Source: Acidimicrobiales bacterium
GTDB taxonomy: Bacteria > Actinomycetota > Acidimicrobiia > Acidimicrobiales > SHLQ01
Reading direction: 5' to 3'
Assembly: GCA_020628865.1 (NCBI GenBank)
Contig: JAHDEJ010000004.1
Span: forward strand, 1 to 64,000
Length of the DNA: 64,000 nt
In this document: one piece after another, positions 35,813 to 44,715 of the stretch
Layout of the letters: every line of letters begins with the position of its first letter
How positions within the stretch are numbered: the first letter of the stretch is position 1
Translations under genes and position numbers: made by a program
Notes under the pieces: model-generated
What the model was told of the DNA's origin: nothing
The model's database searches: none
The model's input: only the letters and a program-made list of their open reading frames with translations

Positions 35813-35859
35813 CAACGGATTCAACACCACGACGCCCGTCTTGGCAACCGTATCCGTTG
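35813..35859. promoter_or_regulatory. Inverted repeat in the shared amine-locus promoter region
   Basis: CAACGGAT (35813-35820) and ATCCGTTG (35852-35859) form a perfect 8-bp dyad, 39 bases apart centre to centre, in the 80-base gap between the divergent aminotransferase and C45 hydrolase operons. One half-site is three bases from the aminotransferase start. It is a good candidate site for the Lrp-family regulator of the locus, which tends to bind repeated half-sites. Confidence 0.5.
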
Positions 35860-35890
35860 TGAACAGTTGATGTCGGCGGCAGAAGTCGTC

Positions 35891-36994
35891 ATGATTGCAG
35901 CCATGAAACGTCCTCCAATTCGTGTGCTCGACGTTGCCGGTTCTCCCGAGGAGATGGGGAACACCCACGGATCAGCGTTCGCCGAGGAGATCCGGCACTA
36001 CACCGAGGAACGGGTCGAACTCGTCATGTCGGGTCGATGGAGCGGCGGGCCGATGTCTCGTTCCGACGTGCTCGATCTCGCCGAGACGATGGTGATCCCC
36101 CACGAGAAGCACTCGCCGGCGCTCGCCGCCGAGATGCACGCGATGGCCAGGGCGGCCGGGATCACGTCCGCGGAAGCGATCGTGGTCGGCGGCTTCACGG
36201 ACTTCGTCGACACGGTTCGGGCGACGGTGGGCGGAGCGCATCCGGCGACGGTGGTCGAGGACGACTGCACCGCCTTCATCGTCCCGGACGGCCGAGCCGT
36301 CGATGGAAACGGTCTGTTCGCCCAAACCTGGGACATGCACGACACGGCGACCGAGCACGTGATTCTGCTTCGTGTGAAGCCGACGGACGGCCCGGCGTCG
36401 CTCGTCTTCACGACATGTGGCGCGCTCGGTCAGATGGGCATGAGCGAGTCCGGCGTGTGCGTCGGCATCAACAACCTGACCGCAACCGATGGCGTTGCCG
36501 GGGTCACCTGGCCCCAGGTGGTCCGCGAGGCGATCAACCAACCGTCAGCGCAGCGGGCGAAGGACGCCGTGCTCGGCGCGGATCTCGCCGGCGGCCACAA
36601 CTTCTCGGTGTTCGATGCGGATGGCTTCGGCTATTCGATCGAGGCGATGCCGAGCGCCCGTCCGTTCGTCCGGCTCGGCGACGATGCGCTGGTGCACACC
36701 AACCACACCCTTGCCGAGGAGACGACCGCCGTGCAGGGGCCGCGCGATGCGACGATGCAGGCGTCGTCGGTGCGCCGCCTCGAGGTCGCACGTGAGTTCT
36801 TGGACCGCGACGATCTCGACGTCGACGACATGATGGCTCTGACCCGGGATCCCGAGGCGGTCTGTCAGGTGGCGCAGGATCCGTATCGGGTCGAGTCGTC
36901 CGGCGCCGTCGTCATGCGCCCGAGAACCCGGGACTTCTGGGCGTGCTGGGGACTCCCGAGTCACAACGAGTTCGAGAAGATCGGGTTCACATGA
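35891..36994 (+). CDS. C45-family autoproteolytic acyltransferase/amidohydrolase
   Basis: The 367-residue product belongs to the C45 N-terminal nucleophile group (acyl-CoA:6-aminopenicillanate acyltransferase-like). Features are GSPEEMGNTHGSAFAEEI (near 17), the likely nucleophile C126 in EDDCTAF, GNGLFAQTWDMH near 140, and a late VHTNHTL. Such proteins cleave themselves before the Cys and then hydrolyse or exchange amide bonds. The ATG at 35891 is chosen; 35870 and 35903 are also possible. Its stop overlaps the GNAT gene by four bases. In this context it may cut an acylated amine; that is inference. Confidence 0.8.
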   Translation: MIAAMKRPPIRVLDVAGSPEEMGNTHGSAFAEEIRHYTEERVELVMSGRWSGGPMSRSDVLDLAETMVIPHEKHSPALAAEMHAMARAAGITSAEAIVVGGFTDFVDTVRATVGGAHPATVVEDDCTAFIVPDGRAVDGNGLFAQTWDMHDTATEHVILLRVKPTDGPASLVFTTCGALGQMGMSESGVCVGINNLTATDGVAGVTWPQVVREAINQPSAQRAKDAVLGADLAGGHNFSVFDADGFGYSIEAMPSARPFVRLGDDALVHTNHTLAEETTAVQGPRDATMQASSVRRLEVAREFLDRDDLDVDDMMALTRDPEAVCQVAQDPYRVESSGAVVMRPRTRDFWACWGLPSHNEFEKIGFT

Positions 36995-37632
36995 GCGAGC
37001 TGCGGTACGAGCACATCACGGTGGACCGGGCCGAGGAGCTGGCGGGCATCGAGCATTCGGTGTTCACGACGATCGACTCGAGCGACCTCTACGACGCCGA
37101 CGGCATCGCGAAGTTGGCGGCGAACTTCCCCGAGGGGAACTTCATGGTTCTCGACGGCGATCGGGCGATCGGCATGGGTCTCGGGCTGCTGGTCGACTTC
37201 GACCTCGATTCTCCCGACCACACCCTCTCCGAGATCGCCGGGGAGGATGGCGCGAGCGCCCACGATGCCGATCATTCCTGGTACTACGGCACCAGCATCG
37301 CGGTGTTCCCGGAGTATCGCGGTCGCGGTATCGGACGACGGCTCTACGAGCTGCGAAAACAGTGCGTTCGCGATCTCGGAAAGCGGGGCATCGTCGCCGG
37401 GGGAGTCCTTCCCGGATACGTCGATCACAAGGACGAGTTGACCGCCGACGAGTACATCGATCGGGTCAAGGCCGGCGAGCTGTACGACCCGACGCTCACC
37501 TTTCAGATCGAGAACGGCTTCGAAGCCCATCACGCCCTTCCCGGGTATCTGGCGGACGAGTCCGTCGACGGCAATTCGGTGCTCATCGTGTGGCACAACC
37601 CCGATCTCGCGAACGACGGCGACGTCGAATGA
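36991..37632 (+). CDS. GNAT-family N-acetyltransferase
   Basis: The 213-residue product has the acetyl-CoA loop YRGRGIGRRLY (near 109) after a beta strand (TSIAVFPE), typical of GNAT enzymes. It acts in the cytoplasm and would move an acyl group from CoA to an amine. Both ends overlap neighbours by four bases (ATGA), so it is tightly coupled to the C45 hydrolase and the FAD oxidoreductase. An amine substrate is likely from this setting. Confidence 0.85.
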   Translation: MSELRYEHITVDRAEELAGIEHSVFTTIDSSDLYDADGIAKLAANFPEGNFMVLDGDRAIGMGLGLLVDFDLDSPDHTLSEIAGEDGASAHDADHSWYYGTSIAVFPEYRGRGIGRRLYELRKQCVRDLGKRGIVAGGVLPGYVDHKDELTADEYIDRVKAGELYDPTLTFQIENGFEAHHALPGYLADESVDGNSVLIVWHNPDLANDGDVE

Positions 37633-39014
37633 GCGTCGATCCCAGCGCCCCGTATCGCGCACTGTCGCTTTGGCTCGACCAGTTCGAGGGCGACCTCGCG
37701 CCACAGAACCCCATCCGGAAGGACACGTCCGCCGACGTCACCATCATCGGTGGTGGCTTCACCGGGCTGTGGACCGCCTGGTATCTGACCGAGCGGAATC
37801 CCGACCTTCGGGTCGTCGTCCTCGAGAAGGACATCTGTGGATTCGGCGCCTCGGGACGCAACGGCGGATGGTGTGTCGGTGAACTGGTCGCCGGGGTCGA
37901 CACGTTCGCGAAGGACAGCTCGCATGCCGATGCGATGCGGCTGGCCCGGTCGGTGTTCGACGCCGTTGATGAAGTCGGCCGGGTCACCCGAGCCGAAGGC
38001 ATCGACTGTGGTTACGAAAAGGGCGGCACGGTGTACCTCGCCCGCAACGCTCCGCAGGAGAAGCGTCAACGGGAACTGATCGAGGCGGAACGGGCGCACG
38101 GGTTCACCGAGGACGAGATCCGACTCCTGACTGCCGATGAGGCGAAAGCCAGGGTCAACGCAACCGACGTCCGAAGCGGCATCCACTTCGCGGCCACGGC
38201 GGCGCTCGATCCGGCCCGACTCGTTCGCGGCCTGGCCGACGCCTGTCGCTCCCGCGGCGTGGAGATCCATGAACAGTCGCCGGTCATCGCCGTGGAGCCG
38301 GGGCGTGTGGTCACGAGCCGGTCGACGGTCCGTTCGCCGGTGATCGTCCGCGGCACCGAGGGCTACACGCGCAACCTGCCGGGACATCGGCGTTCGATGG
38401 TTCCGCTCTACTCGCTGATGATCGCCACGGAACCGCTCGACGACTCCGTCTTCGACGAGATCGGACTCGATGGCCGGCCGACCTTTGCCGACGGCCGCTA
38501 CGCGGTCATCTACGGTCAGCGCACCGCGGACAACCGGATCGCCTTCGGCGGCCGGGGCGTGCCGTACGTGTTCGGCTCCCGAATCACCCCGAAGGTCGAG
38601 CGGCACGTTCCGACCCACGATCTCGTCGAACGCACGCTCGTCGAGTTGTTCCCTGCGCTTGCCGACGCGCGGATCACCCACCGGTGGGGTGGTGTGCTCG
38701 GCGCCCCGCGGAACTTCGCCCCCTCGGTCAACTTCAACCGAGCCACGGGCCTGGCCGATGCCGGCGGCTACGTGGGTGAGGGCGTTGCGCCCTCGAATCT
38801 GGCGGGCCGAACGCTGGCCGACCTGATCGTCGGCGAGGACAGCGAACGCACGACGCTCCCATGGGTCAATCGCCCGTCGAGGAAATGGGAACCCGAGCCG
38901 CTCCGGTTCCTGGGCGTGTGGGGCACCCGACGCGTCATGTTCGCGGCGGATCAGAAGGAGTACGCCACCGACGAGGAATCGAAGGCCGGGTTGCTCGCTA
39001 GCCGACTGCTCTGA
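37629..39014 (+). CDS. FAD-dependent amine oxidoreductase (DAO family, PuuB-like)
   Basis: The 461-residue product has the FAD-binding start VTIIGGGFTGLWTAWYL (near 37), then FGASGRNGGWCVG (near 77), a pattern seen in gamma-glutamylputrescine oxidases and related amine oxidases, and the late GEGVAPSNLAGRTLADL. It should oxidise a C-N bond and give an aldehyde or imine. It is the last gene of the coupled C45-GNAT-oxidase operon, facing the polyamine import operon. Glutamyl-putrescine is one possible substrate. Confidence 0.85.
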   Translation: MSVDPSAPYRALSLWLDQFEGDLAPQNPIRKDTSADVTIIGGGFTGLWTAWYLTERNPDLRVVVLEKDICGFGASGRNGGWCVGELVAGVDTFAKDSSHADAMRLARSVFDAVDEVGRVTRAEGIDCGYEKGGTVYLARNAPQEKRQRELIEAERAHGFTEDEIRLLTADEAKARVNATDVRSGIHFAATAALDPARLVRGLADACRSRGVEIHEQSPVIAVEPGRVVTSRSTVRSPVIVRGTEGYTRNLPGHRRSMVPLYSLMIATEPLDDSVFDEIGLDGRPTFADGRYAVIYGQRTADNRIAFGGRGVPYVFGSRITPKVERHVPTHDLVERTLVELFPALADARITHRWGGVLGAPRNFAPSVNFNRATGLADAGGYVGEGVAPSNLAGRTLADLIVGEDSERTTLPWVNRPSRKWEPEPLRFLGVWGTRRVMFAADQKEYATDEESKAGLLASRLL

Positions 39015-39070
39015 GAGTGACATCCGGCCGCACATCGTCGTCGGTGCCCGCAATCTTGTAAACAAGGGGC

Positions 39071-40282
39071 GTGACGGCGCCCACATTGAATCCCGACGAT
39101 GTCATCATCGTTGGCAACTTCTCGGATGACCCATTCGCGATCGACGTTGCGTTTGCCTTCGGTCAGTCCGAAGACATCGCCGATCTGATCAGCATCAAGA
39201 CGTTTGCGAACACCGAGTTCTGTCCGCGGTTCATCAACGACGAACAGGACATGAGTGCGATCGGGGACCAGCTTCGCGGCCGGACCGTCGTCATTGTCAG
39301 CACGACCAACCGGATCATGTCCCGCAACAACCTGGCGATGCGGAACCTGCTCATCGCTCGCGCGGCGAAAGACAATGGCGCCGCCGCCGTGGTGCTGGTC
39401 GAGCCCGATCTCTTCTACAGCGCGCAGGACCGCGGCCCCGGGCCCGATCACGGGATCACTGCATTCGAGCGGGACGAAGCGGACCGCAAGAAGTTCGACG
39501 GCCAGCCGTTCTCCGCCCGCCTGTACGCAGAGATGCTGCACCTCGCCGGTGTCGATCGTGTGGTCACCGTGCACAACCACTCGACTTCGGTCCAGGCCGA
39601 GTTCACCCGGGTGTTCGAAGGTCGCTTCCACAACCTGATCCCCTACGACGTCTACGCCGACTACCTGCGTGAGTCGAACATCATCGACTACGGATCCGAC
39701 GGCGACGGCCTCGCCCTCTGCGCGCCCGACAAGGGCGCTCGGGACTTCGTCAAGGAGATGTACAGCCGGCTCGGGCTCACGAAGGCCAAGTTCATCATGT
39801 TGGACAAGGAACGGTCGGGCGAGCGTGAAGTCGAGATCACACTCCACCCGGACTCCGACATGACGTTCGAGGAGATCCGCGGCCACGACATCGTGCTGTT
39901 CGACGACATGGTTCGAACCGGATCCACCGTGGTCAGCTCGTGCGAGTTCATCCAACAGGTCGAGCCGAAGCGCGTGGTCTTTGCGGTGACCCACTTCTAC
40001 GCCAGTGACGAGGGCCGGGAGAAGATGGCGAACCCGGCCATCAACGAGATCCTGACGCTGAACACCCTGCCGACCGTGCTCAACCGCGACGTCCAGGGTC
40101 GGCTCCGCAAGAAGATGGTCGTGCTGAAGATCGAGATCTGGCTCGCCCGCAGACTGTGCGAGATCCTCGGCCTCCCGCACCCGCAGGACACCGGCGGCTA
40201 CCGCATCGACATGTCGTCGAAGAATCCGCGATTCAAGCGCAAGATCTACTCGAACGATCAGCTGGCGGAGCTGCGCGACTAG
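39071..40282 (+). CDS. Ribose-phosphate pyrophosphokinase-like protein
   Basis: The 403-residue product has the duplicated phosphoribosyltransferase fold of PRPP synthetases: an N-terminal FANTEFCPRF segment, a middle VDRVVTVHNHSTSVQAEF (the DLH...QGFF region of Prs), and the PRPP loop IVLFDDMVRTGSTV near 277. It is about 85 residues longer than usual Prs, with a C-terminal extension after the PRPP loop (DVQGRLRKKMVV onward). It may make PRPP or be a paralogue with another substrate. The start is a GTG at 39071. Confidence 0.78.
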   Translation: MTAPTLNPDDVIIVGNFSDDPFAIDVAFAFGQSEDIADLISIKTFANTEFCPRFINDEQDMSAIGDQLRGRTVVIVSTTNRIMSRNNLAMRNLLIARAAKDNGAAAVVLVEPDLFYSAQDRGPGPDHGITAFERDEADRKKFDGQPFSARLYAEMLHLAGVDRVVTVHNHSTSVQAEFTRVFEGRFHNLIPYDVYADYLRESNIIDYGSDGDGLALCAPDKGARDFVKEMYSRLGLTKAKFIMLDKERSGEREVEITLHPDSDMTFEEIRGHDIVLFDDMVRTGSTVVSSCEFIQQVEPKRVVFAVTHFYASDEGREKMANPAINEILTLNTLPTVLNRDVQGRLRKKMVVLKIEIWLARRLCEILGLPHPQDTGGYRIDMSSKNPRFKRKIYSNDQLAELRD

Positions 40283-40283
40283 C

Positions 40284-41159
40284 TCAACGGTTCCGCAGGA
40301 CCATCCCGATTCCCCCGGTCACGTTGCCCTGGTGTCCGAGCCCGATTCGGGTCCAGAGTTCGACCGGGTCGCCGGGGCGAGGCGTCGCTGGAGGAGCCCA
40401 GGTGTGTTCGACGGTGAAGCCCGCGCGTTCCGCCGTGGACTGGAGCGTCGCCTCGGTGAAGTAGCTCACGTGTTTCGGCGAGATGATCGTCCACTTCGTG
40501 CCGTGGTGCACGAACTCCGTCGACGCGAGGTTCGGCACGGTCACGACCAGTGCGCCCGCAGGGTGGAGCACGTTTCGGCGGATGGCCTCGAGAAACGGGA
40601 CGGGCTCGTCGATGTGCTCGAGGACCGAATTGAGTGTGGCGACGGCGGCTCGCTGCGGCTGTGGCTGCTGCACGTCTCCGAGTTGGACATCCACGCCGAG
40701 GCGCTCCTGTGCTGCCTCGACGAAGTTCGGGTCGATCTCCAGACCCGCGGCACGGATTCCCTGCGAGCGCAAGGCAAGGGTGGATGTGCCGATGCCGCAG
40801 CCGATGTCGACCACGGGTTCGTCGGGTGCGAGCAGCTCGGTCAGTTCGATCAGCTTCGCGTAGCGCTGCCGCATCCGATCGGCGTTGGGGGTGAGATCCT
40901 CGGCGAGCAGACCGGTGTTGACGAGGCGGGGGATGAGCTGATCGGCGTGGTCGGCGTCGTAGCCCGAGTCGTCGTCCAGCTTTGGTGGACGGGGATTCAG
41001 GAAGACGAAATCGCAGGCACCACATTGCGCGAGGCAGCAGTCCCGCTCGGCTCGGAGGACCGGCCGCCAACGTTCGTGCCCGCACGATGGGCACCGACGC
41101 ACGATCACCCAGCCTCGGGTTGCGGCGAGTTGCCGCACGTCGTCCTTGGTGAGCTTCAC
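40284..41159 (-). CDS. SAM-dependent methyltransferase with N-terminal zinc ribbon
   Basis: The 291-residue product starts with a zinc ribbon (CPSCGHE near 23 and CGACDFV near 46) followed by a class I methyltransferase fold with VDIGCGIGTSTLAL (near 115), GLEIDP and a late PNLASTEFVHHGTKW and ISPKHVSYFT. The zinc-ribbon form is common in enzymes that modify sugars, lipids or small molecules. Its start overlaps the end of the next leftward gene by four bases. Confidence 0.87.
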   Translation of the reverse strand: MKLTKDDVRQLAATRGWVIVRRCPSCGHERWRPVLRAERDCCLAQCGACDFVFLNPRPPKLDDDSGYDADHADQLIPRLVNTGLLAEDLTPNADRMRQRYAKLIELTELLAPDEPVVDIGCGIGTSTLALRSQGIRAAGLEIDPNFVEAAQERLGVDVQLGDVQQPQPQRAAVATLNSVLEHIDEPVPFLEAIRRNVLHPAGALVVTVPNLASTEFVHHGTKWTIISPKHVSYFTEATLQSTAERAGFTVEHTWAPPATPRPGDPVELWTRIGLGHQGNVTGGIGMVLRNR

Positions 41160-41608
41160 GCGGATGGCGTCCAGTGGGTCACGGTGATCGGAAACGTGGC
41201 GTCGAACCAGTCGCCGATCGTGGCTCGTACCTGGGCATCGTCAGCGGCCCGGGCGGCCGTGACCCACGAGCGGAATCGGCCATGCCCGTCGCTCGGCGGG
41301 TCGAGCGGGTAGAGATAGATGCAGCCGATGACGTCGTCGGTGCCGGCCTGGAGGATCGACCAGGTGAAGGCCGTTCGTTCCTCGAACTCCCGAGCGTGCA
41401 TCTCCATGTCGTCGAGGTTCTCCTCGAGCGTCATCGGCATCGGCCATGGGTGACCCTCGAAACCGGGGGTTGCATGGATGTGTTCCATGCTGCTGCTCCA
41501 CGCCGCGTGGTCCCGCTCGTTGTGTTCGGGACCGAGCACTTCGAGACGAAAGTGCTCGAACTCGACGGTACGAGGGACGTCGAAGTCGGGTGGGATGAAG
41601 GCGGTCAT
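41156..41608 (-). CDS. GNAT-like acetyltransferase-fold protein
   Basis: The 150-residue product has RTVEFEHFRLEVLGPEHNERDHAAW near 13 and a later TFTWSILQAGTDDVIGCIYLYP, which fit a GNAT-type fold, but the acetyl-CoA pyrophosphate loop is not clear. It could be a non-catalytic or diverged member. It is translationally coupled to the methyltransferase gene by a four-base overlap and is divergent from the ACT-domain gene. Confidence 0.68.
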   Translation of the reverse strand: MTAFIPPDFDVPRTVEFEHFRLEVLGPEHNERDHAAWSSSMEHIHATPGFEGHPWPMPMTLEENLDDMEMHAREFEERTAFTWSILQAGTDDVIGCIYLYPLDPPSDGHGRFRSWVTAARAADDAQVRATIGDWFDATFPITVTHWTPSA

Positions 41609-41690
41609 CGCACCAGTCTGGCGTCCCGAACCCGTGTGCGGGTGGGTTCCCACGTGCGGGCTGAACGAAGGCCCGCGATACGGTCTGGCC

Positions 41691-42206
41691 ATGGGAGCTC
41701 TCGTCATCACGATCATCGGCGACGACCAGGAGGGCCTGGTGGAAGCGGTCGCCGGCGCGATCGCGGACAACGGCGGCAACTGGGAGAAGAGCCACATGGC
41801 CGAACTCGCAGGCAAGTTCGCGGGCATCGTGCTCGCCCGAATTCCCGACGACGCGGTCGACGCGGCGCTGGAGAGCCTCCGAGCCATCGACTCCAGCGGC
41901 CTGCTCGACATTCGGGCAGAGCGAGCCGTCATCAGCGCCCCGGACGACAGCGTTGCTGCGTTCACCCTCCGGGTGGTCGGCCAGGATCACGCCGGCATCG
42001 TCCACGAGATCGCTCAGGTGCTCGCAGCGCACAAGGTGAGCATCGAGGAACTCGAGACGGAGATCGTCCCGGCACCGATGAGCGGCCGGATGTTCACCGC
42101 CAGCGCCACCCTCACCGCGGCACCGGGAACCGACGCCGAGGTGTTGGAGGTGAGTGTCGAAGCGGTGGCACCGGACCTCATGGTCGAGATCGAACCCCTC
42201 GTCTGA
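41691..42206 (+). CDS. Double ACT-domain protein (GcvR-like)
   Basis: The 171-residue product has two ACT domains in tandem: LVITIIGDDQEGLVEAVAGAIADNGGNW (near 4) and FTLRVVGQDHAGIVHEIAQVLAAHKVSIEEL (near 92). This matches the glycine cleavage repressor-like group, in which amino acids bind at the ACT interface. Its partner is unknown. The ATG at 41691 fits the domain start. The DJ-1/PfpI gene follows after 12 bases. Confidence 0.87.
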   Translation: MGALVITIIGDDQEGLVEAVAGAIADNGGNWEKSHMAELAGKFAGIVLARIPDDAVDAALESLRAIDSSGLLDIRAERAVISAPDDSVAAFTLRVVGQDHAGIVHEIAQVLAAHKVSIEELETEIVPAPMSGRMFTASATLTAAPGTDAEVLEVSVEAVAPDLMVEIEPLV

Positions 42207-42218
42207 ACGGAGACCCCC

Positions 42219-42860
42219 ATGGACATTGCCGTCGCCCTCTTCGATCGCTTGACCGCACTGGATGCGATCGGGCCTTACGAAACCCTGCAACGTCTCCCGG
42301 GGGCAACGGTCACCTTCGTCGGTGAGCGCACGGGCGAGTACCGGACGGACAACGGCTTCCTCGGGTTGCTGGCCGATGCGACCTTCTCGGAGGTGCCGAA
42401 CCCCGATGTGATCGTGGTCCCCGGCGGCGTCGGCACCAACGATCTCATGGACCGCAGCCACCCGATCCACGCATGGCTCGACACCGCACATCCGGGAACG
42501 AAGTTCACGACCTCGGTGTGCACCGGCTCGCTCGTCCTCGCAGCGAACGGGCTGCTCGACGGACTCGAGGCGACGACGCACTGGTCGACCTACTCCACGT
42601 TGGAACAGCACGGCGCAACCGCCACCGGCTCGCGTGTGGTCGAACATCTCGACGAGCGCATCATCACTGCAGCCGGCGTGTCCTCGGGCATCGACATGGC
42701 CCTGCGCCTTTCCGAGCTGCTCGTCGATGCCACGGCGGCCAAAGCGATGCAGTTGATGATCGAGTACGACCCCCAGCCGCCGTTCGATGCGGGCAGTGTC
42801 GAGAAGGCCGGGGACGAGGTGATGACCCGACTCATCGAGTACGCCGCCGACAAGTCCTGA
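42219..42860 (+). CDS. DJ-1/PfpI-family protein (isonitrile-hydratase-like)
   Basis: The 213-residue product has the class I glutamine amidotransferase-like fold with the reactive cysteine at SVCTGSLVLAANGLLDG (near 101), PDVIVVPGGVGT (near 67) and a following ATTHWS, as in isonitrile hydratases and other DJ-1/PfpI proteins. It acts in the cytoplasm as a hydratase, a protease-like enzyme or a stress protein; the substrate cannot be fixed. The YigZ gene starts two bases after its stop. Confidence 0.87.
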   Translation: MDIAVALFDRLTALDAIGPYETLQRLPGATVTFVGERTGEYRTDNGFLGLLADATFSEVPNPDVIVVPGGVGTNDLMDRSHPIHAWLDTAHPGTKFTTSVCTGSLVLAANGLLDGLEATTHWSTYSTLEQHGATATGSRVVEHLDERIITAAGVSSGIDMALRLSELLVDATAAKAMQLMIEYDPQPPFDAGSVEKAGDEVMTRLIEYAADKS

Positions 42861-42862
42861 CC

Positions 42863-43453
42863 GTGCTGTTCACGGTGCGCAGGCGGGTCGAATTCGAGCC
42901 CGAGCCGACCAAGGGATCGCGCTTCCTCGCCACCGTCGTTCCGGTCGTGGACGAACCCGCGGCCCGGCAGGCGCACGGTGCGCTTGTCGCCTCGATGCCC
43001 GATGCCAGTCACCACTGTTGGGCGTGGCGAATCGCGGACCCGGCGATCGATCGTGCGGGCGACGATGGGGAACCGGGAGGTTCGGCTGGCCGGCCGATCC
43101 TGGCCCAGCTGACGGGGCGCGATCTGGTGAACACGGCCGTGATCGTCAGCCGCTGGTTCGGTGGAACGAAACTCGGTGTCGGCGGCCTCGTTCGGGCCTA
43201 CGGAGGAGCCGCCGCCCAGGCGCTGGATCGAGCCGAATTGGTGCCGTGGGTGCCCGAGGTTGCGGTGACGGTCACCCACGAACACGCGGACTCCTCCGCC
43301 GTCGAGCACATCGTTCGAGCGCTCGGTGCGACCGAGGTCGACACGGGTTGGGGCGCGGCCGTGACCCGCCATCTGCTCGTCCCCGAAACCCGGTTGGAAC
43401 TCCTCTGGGAACAACTCGCCGAGGCGACCAGCGGACGGGTCTCGAAGCCTTGA
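42863..43453 (+). CDS. YigZ/IMPACT (UPF0029)-family protein
   Basis: The 196-residue product has the family marks near residues 20-110: EPTKGSRFLATV, HHCWAWRI, DDGEPGGSAGRPIL and VNTAVIVSRWFGGTKLGVGGL. A small ferredoxin-like domain of DUF1949 type follows. The family is linked to translation control in eukaryotes (IMPACT) and is of unclear role in bacteria. The GTG at 42863 follows the previous stop by two bases, so the genes are probably coupled. Confidence 0.9.
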   Translation: MLFTVRRRVEFEPEPTKGSRFLATVVPVVDEPAARQAHGALVASMPDASHHCWAWRIADPAIDRAGDDGEPGGSAGRPILAQLTGRDLVNTAVIVSRWFGGTKLGVGGLVRAYGGAAAQALDRAELVPWVPEVAVTVTHEHADSSAVEHIVRALGATEVDTGWGAAVTRHLLVPETRLELLWEQLAEATSGRVSKP

Positions 43454-43512
43454 TTCGGGCCGGTGTCGGCCGAATGGAAAACAGACGTATTTGATGGCGG
43501 GAGCATGGCGGA

Positions 43513-44667
43513 ATGGGGCTGAAACTCCTCTTTGTCGGGAACGACTGGGATGTCTTGGACGAGATGCAGCGTTTGACGCGCACGCGCCGAGGCGAATGGG
43601 ACATGACGTTCGCATGTGGTGGCCTGGATGCCAATCGCCATCTCGCGATCACCGATCGGCTTCCGGACGTGATCGTTTGCCAGGACGTGCTCCCGGCGAC
43701 GGACGGTTTCGACTTCCTGCAATCGATGGCCGACAAGGCCAACGATCCGCTGTGTCTCGTCCTCGCATCGACCGAACCGGTCGAACTCGTCAGTGCATCG
43801 ATTCCATGGGTGCATGCGTGCCTGCGAGCTCCGCTTGACCCGGAGGCGTTGGCTGAGGAGATCGATCGTCTCGCATCGGATCGGGGTGCCGCGAAGAGTG
43901 CGGCCATCCGGGATCTCACCGAGTCGATCGAGTTTCTTCCTCGGCTTCCGACGACCTACCAACAGGTCGCGGAGATCACGAACCGTCGGGACTTCTCGCT
44001 TCGCGAGATCTCTGAGGTGATCCAACTCGACGTGGGCCTCACTGCCGAGACGCTTCGGATGGTGAACTCCGCATTCTTCGGGTTGCGAGGCGAGATCGAG
44101 TCCGTCGAGCAGGCGGTGAATCTCCTTGGTCTCGACATGGTTCGGGGCCTCGTGCTGGCCAACAGCCTGTTCGACGAAGCCGAAACGGGCTGCATCGTGG
44201 AGCTCCCGGTGCTGTCGCACCACTCGCAGAACGTCGCCTCGGTTGCGAGGGTCGTCGCCGAGATCGACGGTGGCGGAAAGTCGGATCAGGCGGTCTCGTT
44301 TCTGGCCGGCATGCTGCATCTCGTCGGCGTGCTGCTCATGCCGCCGCCCGAATCCGGGCCACTCGGTGCCACGTTCCTTCGCAACGAAGACCTTGCCGCC
44401 GACGTGGAGCGGTTCTCCGTGGACCGGTACGCCATCGGGACGTATCTCCTGCGCATGTGGGAGTTCGAACAGAACATCGTCGAGACGGTTGCCGCCCTGG
44501 CGCAGCCGGAGTTCGCCGATGGATCGGTTGCGCGATCCGTCCTCACTGCGGTTCGGCTGCTCCAGCTCGAGGGCTTTCCCGTCGCCAAGTTCGTCGAAGG
44601 CGACGAGGACGTCCGGGCGAAGGTGGCGACGCTGCGCTCGCAGTGGGAACACCAACAGGCCGCTTGA
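43513..44667 (+). CDS. Receiver-like/HDOD-domain signalling protein
   Basis: The 384-residue product has a receiver-like N-terminal part (about 1-115) with the phospho-acceptor-type segment VIVCQDVLPATDGFDFL, then an HDOD domain (about 140-330: IEFLPRLPTTYQQVAEI, then EVIQLDVGLTAETLRMVNSAFFG and FLAGMLHLVGVLLM). HDOD proteins lack the catalytic HD pair and act in signalling, some in motility and chemotaxis control. It lies next to and convergent with the flagellar cluster, which makes a motility role plausible. Confidence 0.82.
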   Translation: MGLKLLFVGNDWDVLDEMQRLTRTRRGEWDMTFACGGLDANRHLAITDRLPDVIVCQDVLPATDGFDFLQSMADKANDPLCLVLASTEPVELVSASIPWVHACLRAPLDPEALAEEIDRLASDRGAAKSAAIRDLTESIEFLPRLPTTYQQVAEITNRRDFSLREISEVIQLDVGLTAETLRMVNSAFFGLRGEIESVEQAVNLLGLDMVRGLVLANSLFDEAETGCIVELPVLSHHSQNVASVARVVAEIDGGGKSDQAVSFLAGMLHLVGVLLMPPPESGPLGATFLRNEDLAADVERFSVDRYAIGTYLLRMWEFEQNIVETVAALAQPEFADGSVARSVLTAVRLLQLEGFPVAKFVEGDEDVRAKVATLRSQWEHQQAA

Positions 44668-44668
44668 G

Positions 44669-44709
44669 GCGGCCGTGCTTCACCGTTTTCGGGGATGCGC
44701 CCCGGCCGC
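44669..44709. terminator. Hairpin between convergent HDOD and fliN genes
   Basis: GCGGCCG and CGGCCGC form an outer 7-bp stem; CGGGG-ATGCG-CCCCG (44690-44704) is an alternative inner hairpin. The TTTT in the middle sits between them. The location, in the 48-base gap between two convergent genes, suits a two-way terminator. Confidence 0.5.
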
Positions 44710-44715
44710 GCTTGC

